Part shown: piece by piece, positions 1-5,017 of the stretch
Layout of the letters: every line of letters starts with the position of its first letter
Numbering within the stretch: the first letter of the stretch is position 1
Assembly: GCA_026785965.1 (NCBI GenBank)
Contig: JAJAYY010000186.1
Span: forward strand, 1-5,017
Length of the DNA stretch: 5,017 bases
Source: Sphingomonas bacterium
Lineage (GTDB): Bacteria; Pseudomonadota; Alphaproteobacteria; Sphingomonadales; Sphingomonadaceae
Direction: 5' to 3'
Made by a program: the position numbers and the translations under genes
The notes under the pieces: generated by a model
Seen by the model: only the letters and a program-made list of their open reading frames with translations
Database searches by the model: none
Told to the model about the DNA's origin: nothing

Positions 1-330
1 GAGCAGGCCGACCAGCGCGGGGTCACGGCGCCGATCCTGCGGATATTCGATCGGCCTGAATGTGGCAGCCGCGGGCTGCTCCTGCGTTGCGGGCGAGCCC
101 GCGATAATATCCTCAAGCCGCGTCAGGTCGGGCGATGGTGATCGCGGCATTGCCGAACCAGCCGGCGCCGGTGCTGGCGCCGCAGCGGGCGGCGGCGGGG
201 GCGCGGGATCGCCGAAACCCGGCGGCAAAATCGATTCGGGTCGCTCTTGCGCAAACCCCGCCCCCGCCGCTGCCACACCGGCCGCGAGCGCGATCATCAG
301 AGCCAGATGGCGATTAGCGCGGCGCGGCAT
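1..330 (-). CDS. exported protein with Pro/Ala-rich N-terminal linker, unknown function (C-terminus beyond window)
   Basis: I do not recognise this protein. The frame is open from an ATG at 330-328 to the left edge, so the first 110 residues are visible and the gene is cut there. The N-terminus is a typical Sec signal peptide: basic n-region MPRRANRH, a hydrophobic stretch over residues 9-26, and a likely signal peptidase I site after Ala27 (G-F-A before Q-E-R). No Cys follows, so it is not a lipoprotein. Residues 41-60 are almost entirely Pro and Ala, which suggests a flexible linker. Residues 67-110 are more mixed and charged and may lead into a folded domain outside the window. The ATG at 330 is preferred over the ATG at 297 because it supplies the basic n-region. 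It overlaps the end of the upstream microprotein gene by 17 nt, so the two are probably cotranscribed and coupled. Location is likely periplasm or cell envelope. Function is unknown. Confidence 0.72.
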   Translation of the reverse strand, partial: MPRRANRHLALMIALAAGVAAAGAGFAQERPESILPPGFGDPAPPPPPAAAPAPAPAGSAMPRSPSPDLTRLEDIIAGSPATQEQPAAATFRPIEYPQDRRRDPALVGLL

Positions 331-451
331 TGGCGGGCACTTCAACCTCAATCAGGTGCGTTGGCTGTTCCTTGACGCCGCGCGACAGCAGGATCGCACC
401 GCCAATCACGATCAGCAGCAGAATGATCACGAACAATAGGCCTCGGGGCAT
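314..451 (-). CDS. 45-residue single-span membrane microprotein, unknown function
   Basis: This small gene reads ATG (451-449) to TAA (316-314) and encodes 45 residues. The protein begins MPRGLLFVIILLLIVIGGAI. Residues 5-22 form one very hydrophobic helix after a single Arg, and the 23-residue tail (from SRGVKEQ to PANAAPR) is polar. This fits a small bitopic inner-membrane protein or an uncleaved signal anchor. Support for it being real: a good Shine-Dalgarno GGAG five bases before the ATG, a coherent hydrophobic-then-polar pattern, and a position just upstream of, and overlapping by 17 nt, the exported-protein gene on the same strand. It is the first gene of a transcript divergent from aroK. 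I do not recognise a family. An accessory subunit for the exported protein is possible but unproven. Its length makes it easy for gene finders to miss. Confidence 0.68.
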   Translation of the reverse strand: MPRGLLFVIILLLIVIGGAILLSRGVKEQPTHLIEVEVPANAAPR

Positions 452-456
452 CTTCA

Positions 457-460
457 CTCC
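457..460 (-). promoter_or_regulatory. Shine-Dalgarno for the 45-residue membrane protein
   Basis: On the minus strand the sequence GGAGTGAAG directly precedes the ATG at 451-449, giving a GGAG core with a 5-nt spacer. It is the clearest ribosome binding site in the window and the main reason to accept the microprotein start. The other internal starts lie in ATGA or longer overlaps and have no comparable site. Confidence 0.65.
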
Positions 461-477
461 GCTCGATTGGATTGGCT

Positions 478-498
478 CGCTGGGCTTTTGCCCGAGCG
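478..498. repeat. short inverted repeat / stem-loop in the divergent promoter region
   Basis: CGCT-GGGC, a TTTT loop, then GCCC-(G)-AGCG can form an eight-base-pair stem with one bulged G. On the minus strand it would lie in the 5' leader of the microprotein mRNA if transcription begins near 502. On the plus strand it overlaps the candidate aroK -35. It lacks a U-tract after the stem in either direction, so it is not a normal intrinsic terminator. Confidence 0.4.
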
Positions 499-516
499 AT
501 GCCCCTTATGTATAGC
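488..516 (+). promoter_or_regulatory. candidate sigma70-type promoter for aroKB
   Basis: TTGCCC (488-493) and TATAGC (511-516) are separated by 17 bp, the ideal spacing for a housekeeping promoter. TTG is the most conserved part of the alphaproteobacterial -35. Transcription would be expected to start about 6-8 nt after the -10, around 522-524, which is essentially at the GTG proposed as the aroK start. The hexamers match the consensus only partly, so this is a candidate from sequence pattern alone. Confidence 0.35.
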
Positions 517-523
517 CCGCATC

Positions 524-1066
524 GTGGAAAAGCTTATCGCCAGTCTCGATCGACCCATTGTGCTTGTCGGGCTGATGGGCGTTGGCAAATCGACCGTCGG
601 CCGACGCTTGGCCAAACGGCTCAGCCTGCCGTTCATCGACAGCGACAGCGCGATCGAGGACGCCGCCGGCGGGGCGTCAGCGGCCGAGGTGTTCGAACGT
701 TATGGCGAGGATGATTACCGCGACGGCGAGCGACGGCTGGTCGCGCGGCTGATCGATGGCCAGTGCCGGGTCATTGCCACCGGCGGCGGCGCGTTCATCG
801 ATCCAGACACGCGCGCGTTGCTCAAGCTGCACGCGATCACGGTGTGGCTCGACGCACCGGTCGACGTCCTCGCCGAGCGCACCGGCCGACGCGATACCCG
901 CCCGCTGCTGCGCAACGGCAACCGTGCCGAGACCCTTGCCAAGCTCGATGCCGAGCGTCGTTCGACCTATGCCGAAGCCGACATCCATGTCCGCAGCGGC
1001 GTTGGCGTCCACGGCGAGGTCGTCGAATCGATCATTGCCGCCTTGCGCGCCCGCTTCGTCGCATGA
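524..1066 (+). CDS. aroK: shikimate kinase
   Basis: This enzyme phosphorylates the 3-OH of shikimate with ATP, step five of the chorismate pathway, in the cytoplasm. Numbering from the GTG at 524 gives 180 residues, normal for the family (about 170-180). Visible motifs: Walker A GLMGVGKST (16-24); the FIDSD motif with Asp39/Asp41 (Mg2+ and shikimate contacts); Arg66 in YRDGER (Phe is more usual where Tyr65 sits), matching the shikimate-binding Arg; the GGG loop at 87-89; LID Arg126 in RPLL; and Arg145 before S-T-Y, the second substrate Arg. The frame is open back to a TTG at 467, but that adds 19 residues with no family character and reaches through the promoter region, so GTG524 is the better start. 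No Shine-Dalgarno precedes it, and the candidate promoter puts the transcript start nearly on the GTG. The stop codon overlaps the aroB start. Confidence is very high for identity and moderate for the exact start. Confidence 0.95.
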   Translation: MEKLIASLDRPIVLVGLMGVGKSTVGRRLAKRLSLPFIDSDSAIEDAAGGASAAEVFERYGEDDYRDGERRLVARLIDGQCRVIATGGGAFIDPDTRALLKLHAITVWLDAPVDVLAERTGRRDTRPLLRNGNRAETLAKLDAERRSTYAEADIHVRSGVGVHGEVVESIIAALRARFVA

Positions 1067-2142
1067 CCGTGCTTCGGGTCGAGACCGGACCAACCGCTTA
1101 CGATGTCGTGGTCGGTCCGTGGCAATCTGCGGTCGAGCGGGTCGCCGACCTGTTCCCGAATAACCGCCCGGTCATGATCAGCGAACCCAAAGTGTTCGGG
1201 CTTTATGGCGCGGAGGTGGCGTCGTCGCTTGGATCGGCCGAGCCAATTCTGGTTCCAGAAGGCGAGGCGGCCAAAGAATGGACGGTGCTGCACCGCTTGC
1301 TTGGCGAGTTTAGCGCGCGGAATGTCAGCCGCCAAACGCCAATCGTCGCACTTGGTGGCGGCGCGGTGGGCGATCTTGCCGGGCTTGCGGCATCGCTATT
1401 CAAGCGCGGATGTCCGATCGTCCACCTTCCGACCACTTTGCTCGCCCAGGCCGACAGCGCAGTCGGCGGAAAGACCGCGATCGACGCGTTTGGCGAAAAG
1501 AATCTTGTCGGCAGCTTCCATCAGCCCGCCTTGGTCATCGCCGACCCTGCCTTCCTCGACACGCTCGATCAGCGGCAGCTGCGCTCAGGCTATGCCGAAA
1601 TCGTCAAATATGGCCTGGTCGACGATCCGCTCTTTTTTGCCTGGTGCGAAGCCAATGGCGTGGGCCTGCTCGCCGGCCATCGCGATCTGCGCGCCGAAGC
1701 AATCACCATCGCCATTCGCGCCAAGGCCCGAATCGTCGCCATCGATGTCGACGACCGCAACGGCACACGGGCGCTGCTCAACTTGGGCCACAGCTTCGCC
1801 CATGCGATTGAAAGTGCGGCCGGCCTGGGCCGCTTGTTGCACGGCGAAGCAGTCGCAATCGGGCTTGTCCTGGCGCATCGTTTTTCGGTCGATCTCGGAC
1901 ATTGCCCCGCCGCCGATGCCGAGCGCGTCGCCGCCCACCTTGCTGGGGCCGGCCTTCCCACCCGCCTTGCCGACGCCGGGCTGGCAGGTGCGGTCGATCC
2001 TTTGCTGATGTGGATGCTGCGCGACAAGAAGAATAAAGCCAGCGTCCCCGCGCTGGTCCTCACCCGCGGCATCGGCCGCGCCTTCCTTGAACCAGCGGTT
2101 GAGCCGCGCCGCCTTGCAGCCTTCCTCGCCGCCGCGCCTTAA
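1063..2142 (+). CDS. aroB: 3-dehydroquinate synthase
   Basis: AroB converts DAHP to 3-dehydroquinate with catalytic NAD+ and a divalent metal, step two of the shikimate pathway. The ATG at 1063 overlaps the aroK TGA as ATGA, implying translational coupling. The frame is open further upstream, but that part is a shadow of aroK. The protein has 359 residues, a normal length. Seen motifs: the nucleotide-binding GGGAVGD (98-104); QADSAVGGKTA (129-139), holding the substrate-contacting Asp131 and Lys137; metal ligands Glu179 (YAEIVKYG), His243 (NLGHSFAHAIE, with active-site His247) and His260 (LLHGEAVAIG); and the conserved basic DKKNK (321-325). All key catalytic positions look intact. The aroK-aroB pairing is very common in proteobacteria. 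The stop TAA overlaps the stop of the convergent antiporter gene by two bases. Confidence 0.97.
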   Translation: MTVLRVETGPTAYDVVVGPWQSAVERVADLFPNNRPVMISEPKVFGLYGAEVASSLGSAEPILVPEGEAAKEWTVLHRLLGEFSARNVSRQTPIVALGGGAVGDLAGLAASLFKRGCPIVHLPTTLLAQADSAVGGKTAIDAFGEKNLVGSFHQPALVIADPAFLDTLDQRQLRSGYAEIVKYGLVDDPLFFAWCEANGVGLLAGHRDLRAEAITIAIRAKARIVAIDVDDRNGTRALLNLGHSFAHAIESAAGLGRLLHGEAVAIGLVLAHRFSVDLGHCPAADAERVAAHLAGAGLPTRLADAGLAGAVDPLLMWMLRDKKNKASVPALVLTRGIGRAFLEPAVEPRRLAAFLAAAP

Positions 2143-3920
2143 TTCTGGTCGGTCAGGGTCTGGGTAGCAGTGAACATCCGTTCCGACGCCGCGTGCAGGT
2201 CGCCGGTCTCGCTCTGGCGCTCCAGCCGTTCGCAATCGCGCAGCCGATATTCGCTTTCGACCCGATCGATTTCCTCGCCCTGGACCCCGACTACCTTCAA
2301 TGCCGCGCGCCCCATCGTCACCGCGCTCTCGAACAGTTCGCGCTGGACGAACGCCAGATCGAGCCGGTCGAGCGCGATGACATGGCGGCGGTCGAACACC
2401 CGAACCATGACCTTGGCGTGCGGGAATGCGTCGAGCACCAGGCTAAGCGCCGCCCGATCGAGCGTCTCGCCATCGATGCAGAACAGGATCGCTTCGGCTT
2501 CCTCGGCCCCGGCCATGCGCAGCAGGTCGACCCGCGTCCCGTCGCCATAATAGACCTTGGTGCCAAATTCTTCGCTGACCTCAATCTGGCGCGGCTTGAT
2601 ATCGATCAGGGTGACGGCGATCTTCTTGGCCATCAGCATCTGGCCCACGGTTTGGCCGAAGCGCCCGACCCCGACGACGATCACCCGCGAGGTCGGGGAG
2701 GTTTCGGGCCCGTCCAATCCTTCGCCGCCGCGCTTCTCGTTGCGCTCGAGCCGGTCGGTAAAGCGCATCAGGAACGGCGTAGCCGCCATCGACAAGGTCA
2801 CCACTGCCCCGAACAGCGACGCCGCTTCGGGCAGGATCAGCTGCGCCCCGGCGGCCTGCGCGAACAGCACGAAGCCGAATTCGCCGGCCTGGCTGAGCAG
2901 CAATCCCAGCCGCACGCTGCGCGGCCAGCTATTGCCGAACAATCGCGCCAGCAATGCGATGATGCTGCCCTTGATGACGATCACCGCCGCCGCGAGCCCG
3001 AGTACGAGCAGCGGCTGGGCGGCGATCGTGCCAAGGTCGAGCATCATTCCGACCGACAGGAAGAACAGGCCAAGCAGGATCGAGCGGAACGGCTCGACGT
3101 CGCTTTCAAGCTCATGGCGATAAGGCGATTCGGCGAGCATCACACCGGCCACGAACGCGCCCAATGCGACCGACAAGCCCAGAGAATGCATCAACGCCGA
3201 CGAGGCAATTACCGTGAACAGCCCGGCGACGACAAACAGCTCACGCTCGCCGAGCCGGCCAATCAGCCGGAACATCGGATTGATCACCCACCGCCCGGCC
3301 AGCACCAGCCCGACGACCGCTAGAACGGTGTACAGCGCCAGGGTCCAGCCATTAGGCGCCGCCGGATCGGCCGGGACTCGCGACATCGCCGCGATCAGCG
3401 TGATCATCGGCACGATCGCCAAATCCTGGAACAGCAGGATCGAGAACGCCCGCTCGCCCTGCGGCGTATTGAGATCGCCATCGCCGCGCAGCATCGGCAG
3501 CACCTGCGCGGTCGACGACAGGCCGAGCGGCAGCCCGATCGCGAGCGATGCCGGGATGCTGACCGCGAGCACGACGTGGATGAACAGACTCAGCGACAGC
3601 CCGCACAGCAAAACCTGCGCCAGTCCGAGCCCGAAAATATCCTTGCGCAAGCGCCACAATCGGCTCGGGTTTAGCTCCAACCCGACCACGAACAGCAGCA
3701 AGGCGATACCGATCTCGGTGACGCTCGAAAGATCCTCGGGATCGTTGAACAGACCGAGCAGATGCGGACCGATCACTGCCCCGCCGACAATATACCCCAG
3801 CGTCGCGCCGAGCCGCAGCTTGCGGAACAAAGTGACGAAGATCAGCGCCGCGCCTAGCATCACCGCCGCGCCTTCGAGCAAGGCGGTAGTCGCTTCGGCG
3901 GCTTGGGCAGGATCGGTCAT
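2139..3920 (-). CDS. Kef-type monovalent cation:proton antiporter (CPA2) with C-terminal RCK/KTN domain
   Basis: This is an inner-membrane K+(or Na+)/H+ antiporter of the CPA2 family, close in architecture to E. coli KefB/KefC, which export K+ and are held shut by glutathione and opened by glutathione adducts. It has 593 residues, against about 600-620 for KefB/KefC. Residues about 12-385 form roughly a dozen membrane helices. They include GYIVGGAVIGP (42-52), LLFVVGLELNP (75-85), the ion-site FQDLAIVP with Asp166 (164-171), and HELESDVEPF (269-278), which matches the KefC regulatory loop HALESDIEPF. A polar linker (about 388-410) leads to the Rossmann domain: GVGRFG (417-422), acidic Asp440 ending strand two, and YYGDGT (457-462). 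The start ATG at 3920-3918 overlaps the stop of the scaffold-family gene as ATGA. An in-frame extension to 4058 would only shadow that gene. No KefF/KefG-like ancillary gene is in view. The exact ion and the glutathione response are inferred. Confidence 0.9.
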   Translation of the reverse strand: MTDPAQAAEATTALLEGAAVMLGAALIFVTLFRKLRLGATLGYIVGGAVIGPHLLGLFNDPEDLSSVTEIGIALLLFVVGLELNPSRLWRLRKDIFGLGLAQVLLCGLSLSLFIHVVLAVSIPASLAIGLPLGLSSTAQVLPMLRGDGDLNTPQGERAFSILLFQDLAIVPMITLIAAMSRVPADPAAPNGWTLALYTVLAVVGLVLAGRWVINPMFRLIGRLGERELFVVAGLFTVIASSALMHSLGLSVALGAFVAGVMLAESPYRHELESDVEPFRSILLGLFFLSVGMMLDLGTIAAQPLLVLGLAAAVIVIKGSIIALLARLFGNSWPRSVRLGLLLSQAGEFGFVLFAQAAGAQLILPEAASLFGAVVTLSMAATPFLMRFTDRLERNEKRGGEGLDGPETSPTSRVIVVGVGRFGQTVGQMLMAKKIAVTLIDIKPRQIEVSEEFGTKVYYGDGTRVDLLRMAGAEEAEAILFCIDGETLDRAALSLVLDAFPHAKVMVRVFDRRHVIALDRLDLAFVQRELFESAVTMGRAALKVVGVQGEEIDRVESEYRLRDCERLERQSETGDLHAASERMFTATQTLTDQN

Positions 3921-4336
3921 CGCGTTTCGTCGATCGCCGCGAGCAAGGTGACAAACGGCAGCAGGATTGCCGCGTGGCGACCGATCCGCGCGCGCGCCGG
4001 ATCGAGCGCGGCAAGCCCCGGCCAGCTGCCCGCCGCATCCTCGTCGCCGGCGAGCCACCGCTCGATGCCGCGCATCGCGGCGCGCAATTCGTCCTTGTCC
4101 TGGCCCACCGCGGCCGCGCCCATCAACGCCGCCGAGGCTTGCCCGAAGGCACAGGCTTCGACCCGTTGCGACAAGGCCGCGACGCGCCCGTCAATCATCC
4201 GCACCGCTACCGCGACCCGGCTGCCGCAGGTCGGCGAGCGCCGCTCGGCCTGACCGTCGGGATCGACCATCGGCGCGAGGTGCGGGATCCCGGCCGCAAG
4301 CCGCAAAATTTCGCGCGTGTAGAGCGGCGCGCTCAT
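3917..4336 (-). CDS. NifU/IscU-like iron-sulfur cluster assembly scaffold-family protein, atypical ligand set
   Basis: This 139-residue protein resembles the N-terminal NifU/IscU/SufU domain family that builds or receives Fe-S clusters in the cytoplasm. Supporting pattern: YTREILRLA near the N-terminus (6-14); S-P-T-Cys37-G-S, aligned to the family's C-G-D motif; [14 protein letters not shown] (59-72), aligned to the second Cys motif with Cys62; and a C-terminal RHAAILLPF (120-128), aligned to the region that usually holds the third Cys before L-P-W. Cys37 and Cys62 are kept. The Asp after the first Cys is Ser39, and the third Cys position is Ala123, with His121 nearby. It may therefore bind a cluster differently, act as a trafficking factor, or have lost scaffold function. 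The ATG at 4336 overlaps the cysS stop as ATGA, and its own stop overlaps the antiporter start, so it sits in the middle of a tight operon. Family assignment is fairly secure; function is not. Confidence 0.8.
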   Translation of the reverse strand: MSAPLYTREILRLAAGIPHLAPMVDPDGQAERRSPTCGSRVAVAVRMIDGRVAALSQRVEACAFGQASAALMGAAAVGQDKDELRAAMRGIERWLAGDEDAAGSWPGLAALDPARARIGRHAAILLPFVTLLAAIDETR

Positions 4337-5017
4337 GCCCGGCGCCAGGTCGTGCCCGAGGGTCCGTCTTCAAGCACGATGCCCTCGGCGGCGAGTTCGG
4401 CGCGGATCCGGTCGGCTTCGGCAAAATCGCGATTGGCCTTGGCGGCGGTGCGGGCGGCGATGCGGACTTCGACATCGCCGCCTCCGCCGCCACGAAACCA
4501 TTCGTCGGCACTCATCGTCAGCAGCCCGAGCAACTGCGCCGACGCCCTGATCGAGCCCGCATTATCCAACGCGCCCAGCCGCGCCATTGCCAGTGGGGTG
4601 TTGAGGTCGTCCGCGAGCGCCTCGATCACGCCGCCATCGACCTCGCCCGCCGCGGCCTCACCAACCGCGCGATACAATCCGTCGAGGGTTGCCTTCGACT
4701 GCGACACCAGACTCTCGGTCCACGGCAATGGCGATCGATAATGACCCGACAGCAACGCCAGTCGCAGCGTCTCGCCTTTGTGCCCGTCCGCCAGCAGCCG
4801 ATCGACCGTGATGACATTGCCGAGGCTTTTCGACATCTTCTCCGCGCCCATGTCGACGAAGCCGTTATGCACCCAATAGTTCGCCAGCGGCTTGCCGTGC
4901 GCGCAACGGCTCTGGGCGATCTCATTTTCATGGTGGGGGAAAATCAGGTCCAATCCGCCGCCGTGGATGTCGATCGTCTCGCCCAGATGCGCCGCGATCA
5001 TCGCCGAGCATTCGATA
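4333..5017 (-). CDS. cysS: cysteinyl-tRNA synthetase, C-terminal half (5' end beyond window)
   Basis: CysRS activates cysteine with ATP and charges tRNA-Cys in the cytoplasm. The visible 227 residues begin in the middle of the catalytic domain at I-E-C-S-A-M, so the HIGH motif and N-terminal half lie past the right edge. Counting from that Ile as residue 1: Cys3, His28 and Glu32 (in [10 protein letters not shown]) match three of the four zinc ligands that select cysteine (E. coli Cys209, His234, Glu238). [12 protein letters not shown] leads into them, and the class I signature KMSKS is at 60-64. The rest is the helical anticodon-recognition (DALR-type) domain, ending with the usual [10 protein letters not shown] pattern and a G-T-T-W-R-R tail. 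The C-terminus is intact. The TGA at 4335-4333 overlaps the next gene's ATG, which suggests that cysS leads the operon. Confidence 0.96.
   Translation of the reverse strand, partial: IECSAMIAAHLGETIDIHGGGLDLIFPHHENEIAQSRCAHGKPLANYWVHNGFVDMGAEKMSKSLGNVITVDRLLADGHKGETLRLALLSGHYRSPLPWTESLVSQSKATLDGLYRAVGEAAAGEVDGGVIEALADDLNTPLAMARLGALDNAGSIRASAQLLGLLTMSADEWFRGGGGGDVEVRIAARTAAKANRDFAEADRIRAELAAEGIVLEDGPSGTTWRRA

Larger units (their letters stand above)
452..523. promoter_or_regulatory. 72-bp divergent intergenic region between membrane microprotein and aroK
   Basis: This is the only non-coding gap in the window, and it must drive transcription both ways. It contains a direct repeat ATTGG-ATTGG (466-475), a short inverted repeat (478-498), and an AT-richer core at 506-515 that offers -10-like hexamers on both strands. 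These are TATAGC (511-516) on the plus strand and TATACA (514-509) on the minus strand. The minus-strand -10-like element has no good -35 partner at 16-18 bp. If the two -10s are real they overlap, so the divergent promoters would compete for polymerase. No recognised repressor operator is seen. Confidence 0.5.

Noticed and set aside
150..240. GC-rich repeat-like tract of CCG/GCG units
   Set aside because: The irregular triplets are explained by Pro and Ala codons of the exported protein. There is no exact tandem unit or spaced direct repeat as in a CRISPR array.
62..439. 125-codon plus-strand frame with Gly/Ala-rich product
   Set aside because: It is antisense to the signal-peptide protein and the microprotein. 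The Gly/Ala run is simply the reverse of the Pro/Ala linker codons.
467..523. N-terminal extension of shikimate kinase from a TTG
   Set aside because: The added residues resemble no shikimate kinase N-terminus, the TTG has no ribosome site, and the stretch contains the best promoter candidate.
763..1062. 100-residue N-terminal extension of AroB
   Set aside because: This is the frame shadow of aroK, Arg/His-rich and unlike the family. The ATG at 1063 gives the normal AroB length and an ATGA coupling.
2100..2180. Possible bidirectional terminator at the convergent junction
   Set aside because: I looked for a GC stem followed by a T-run on either strand and saw none.
2193..3323. Long open frame (376 codons) on the plus strand inside the antiporter gene
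   Set aside because: It is fully antisense to a well-supported antiporter with clear motifs. Its translation is a Gln/His/Arg/Asp-rich mix without fold-like pattern, the usual by-product of GC-rich codon use.
3921..4058. In-frame extension of the antiporter upstream of 3920
   Set aside because: It lies inside the scaffold-family gene in another frame and reads as Arg-rich shadow sequence. The ATG at 3920 gives a KefB/KefC-like N-terminus.
3974..4741. 255-codon open frame on the plus strand across the scaffold-family gene and cysS
   Set aside because: It crosses two genuine genes in antisense, has no motif, and its product is Arg/Ser/Ala-rich low complexity.

Overview
The window is GC-rich chromosomal DNA with almost no space between genes. 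It looks like a member of the alphaproteobacterial order Sphingomonadales. That placement is an inference from base composition, from the Ala/Arg/Pro-rich protein style, and from the pairing of aroK-aroB with a cysS / Fe-S scaffold / Kef-type antiporter cluster. No rRNA or other marker gene is present to prove it.

Layout. (1) Positions 1-451, minus strand: a 45-residue single-span membrane microprotein gene (314-451), followed with a 17-nt overlap by a gene for an exported protein with a Pro/Ala-rich stretch. The exported protein runs off the left edge, so only its first 110 residues are seen. (2) Positions 452-523: the only real intergenic gap, 72 bp, between divergent genes. It holds the promoter signals and a small stem-loop. 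(3) Positions 524-2142, plus strand: aroK (shikimate kinase) and aroB (3-dehydroquinate synthase), joined by an ATGA overlap. (4) Positions 2139-5017, minus strand: the 3' half of cysS (cysteinyl-tRNA synthetase), a small NifU/IscU-like Fe-S scaffold-family protein, and a Kef-type cation:proton antiporter with a C-terminal nucleotide-binding (RCK/KTN) domain. Transcription runs in that order. Both junctions are ATGA overlaps, which suggests one translationally coupled operon that starts beyond the right edge. aroB and the antiporter gene converge and share bases in their stop codons.

How the genes work together. AroB makes 3-dehydroquinate (step 2) and AroK phosphorylates shikimate (step 5) in the chorismate pathway, so equal co-production is sensible. 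The cysS cluster combines cysteine charging, an Fe-S/thiol protein and an antiporter of a family that in E. coli is controlled by glutathione. A thiol-related theme is plausible but is only inferred.

I found no mobile element, CRISPR array, tRNA, rRNA or evident new defence or biosynthetic system. The points most worth a second look are the scaffold-family protein that has lost two usual metal-site residues, the apparently leaderless GTG start of aroK, the overlooked 45-residue membrane protein, and the overlapping convergent stops.
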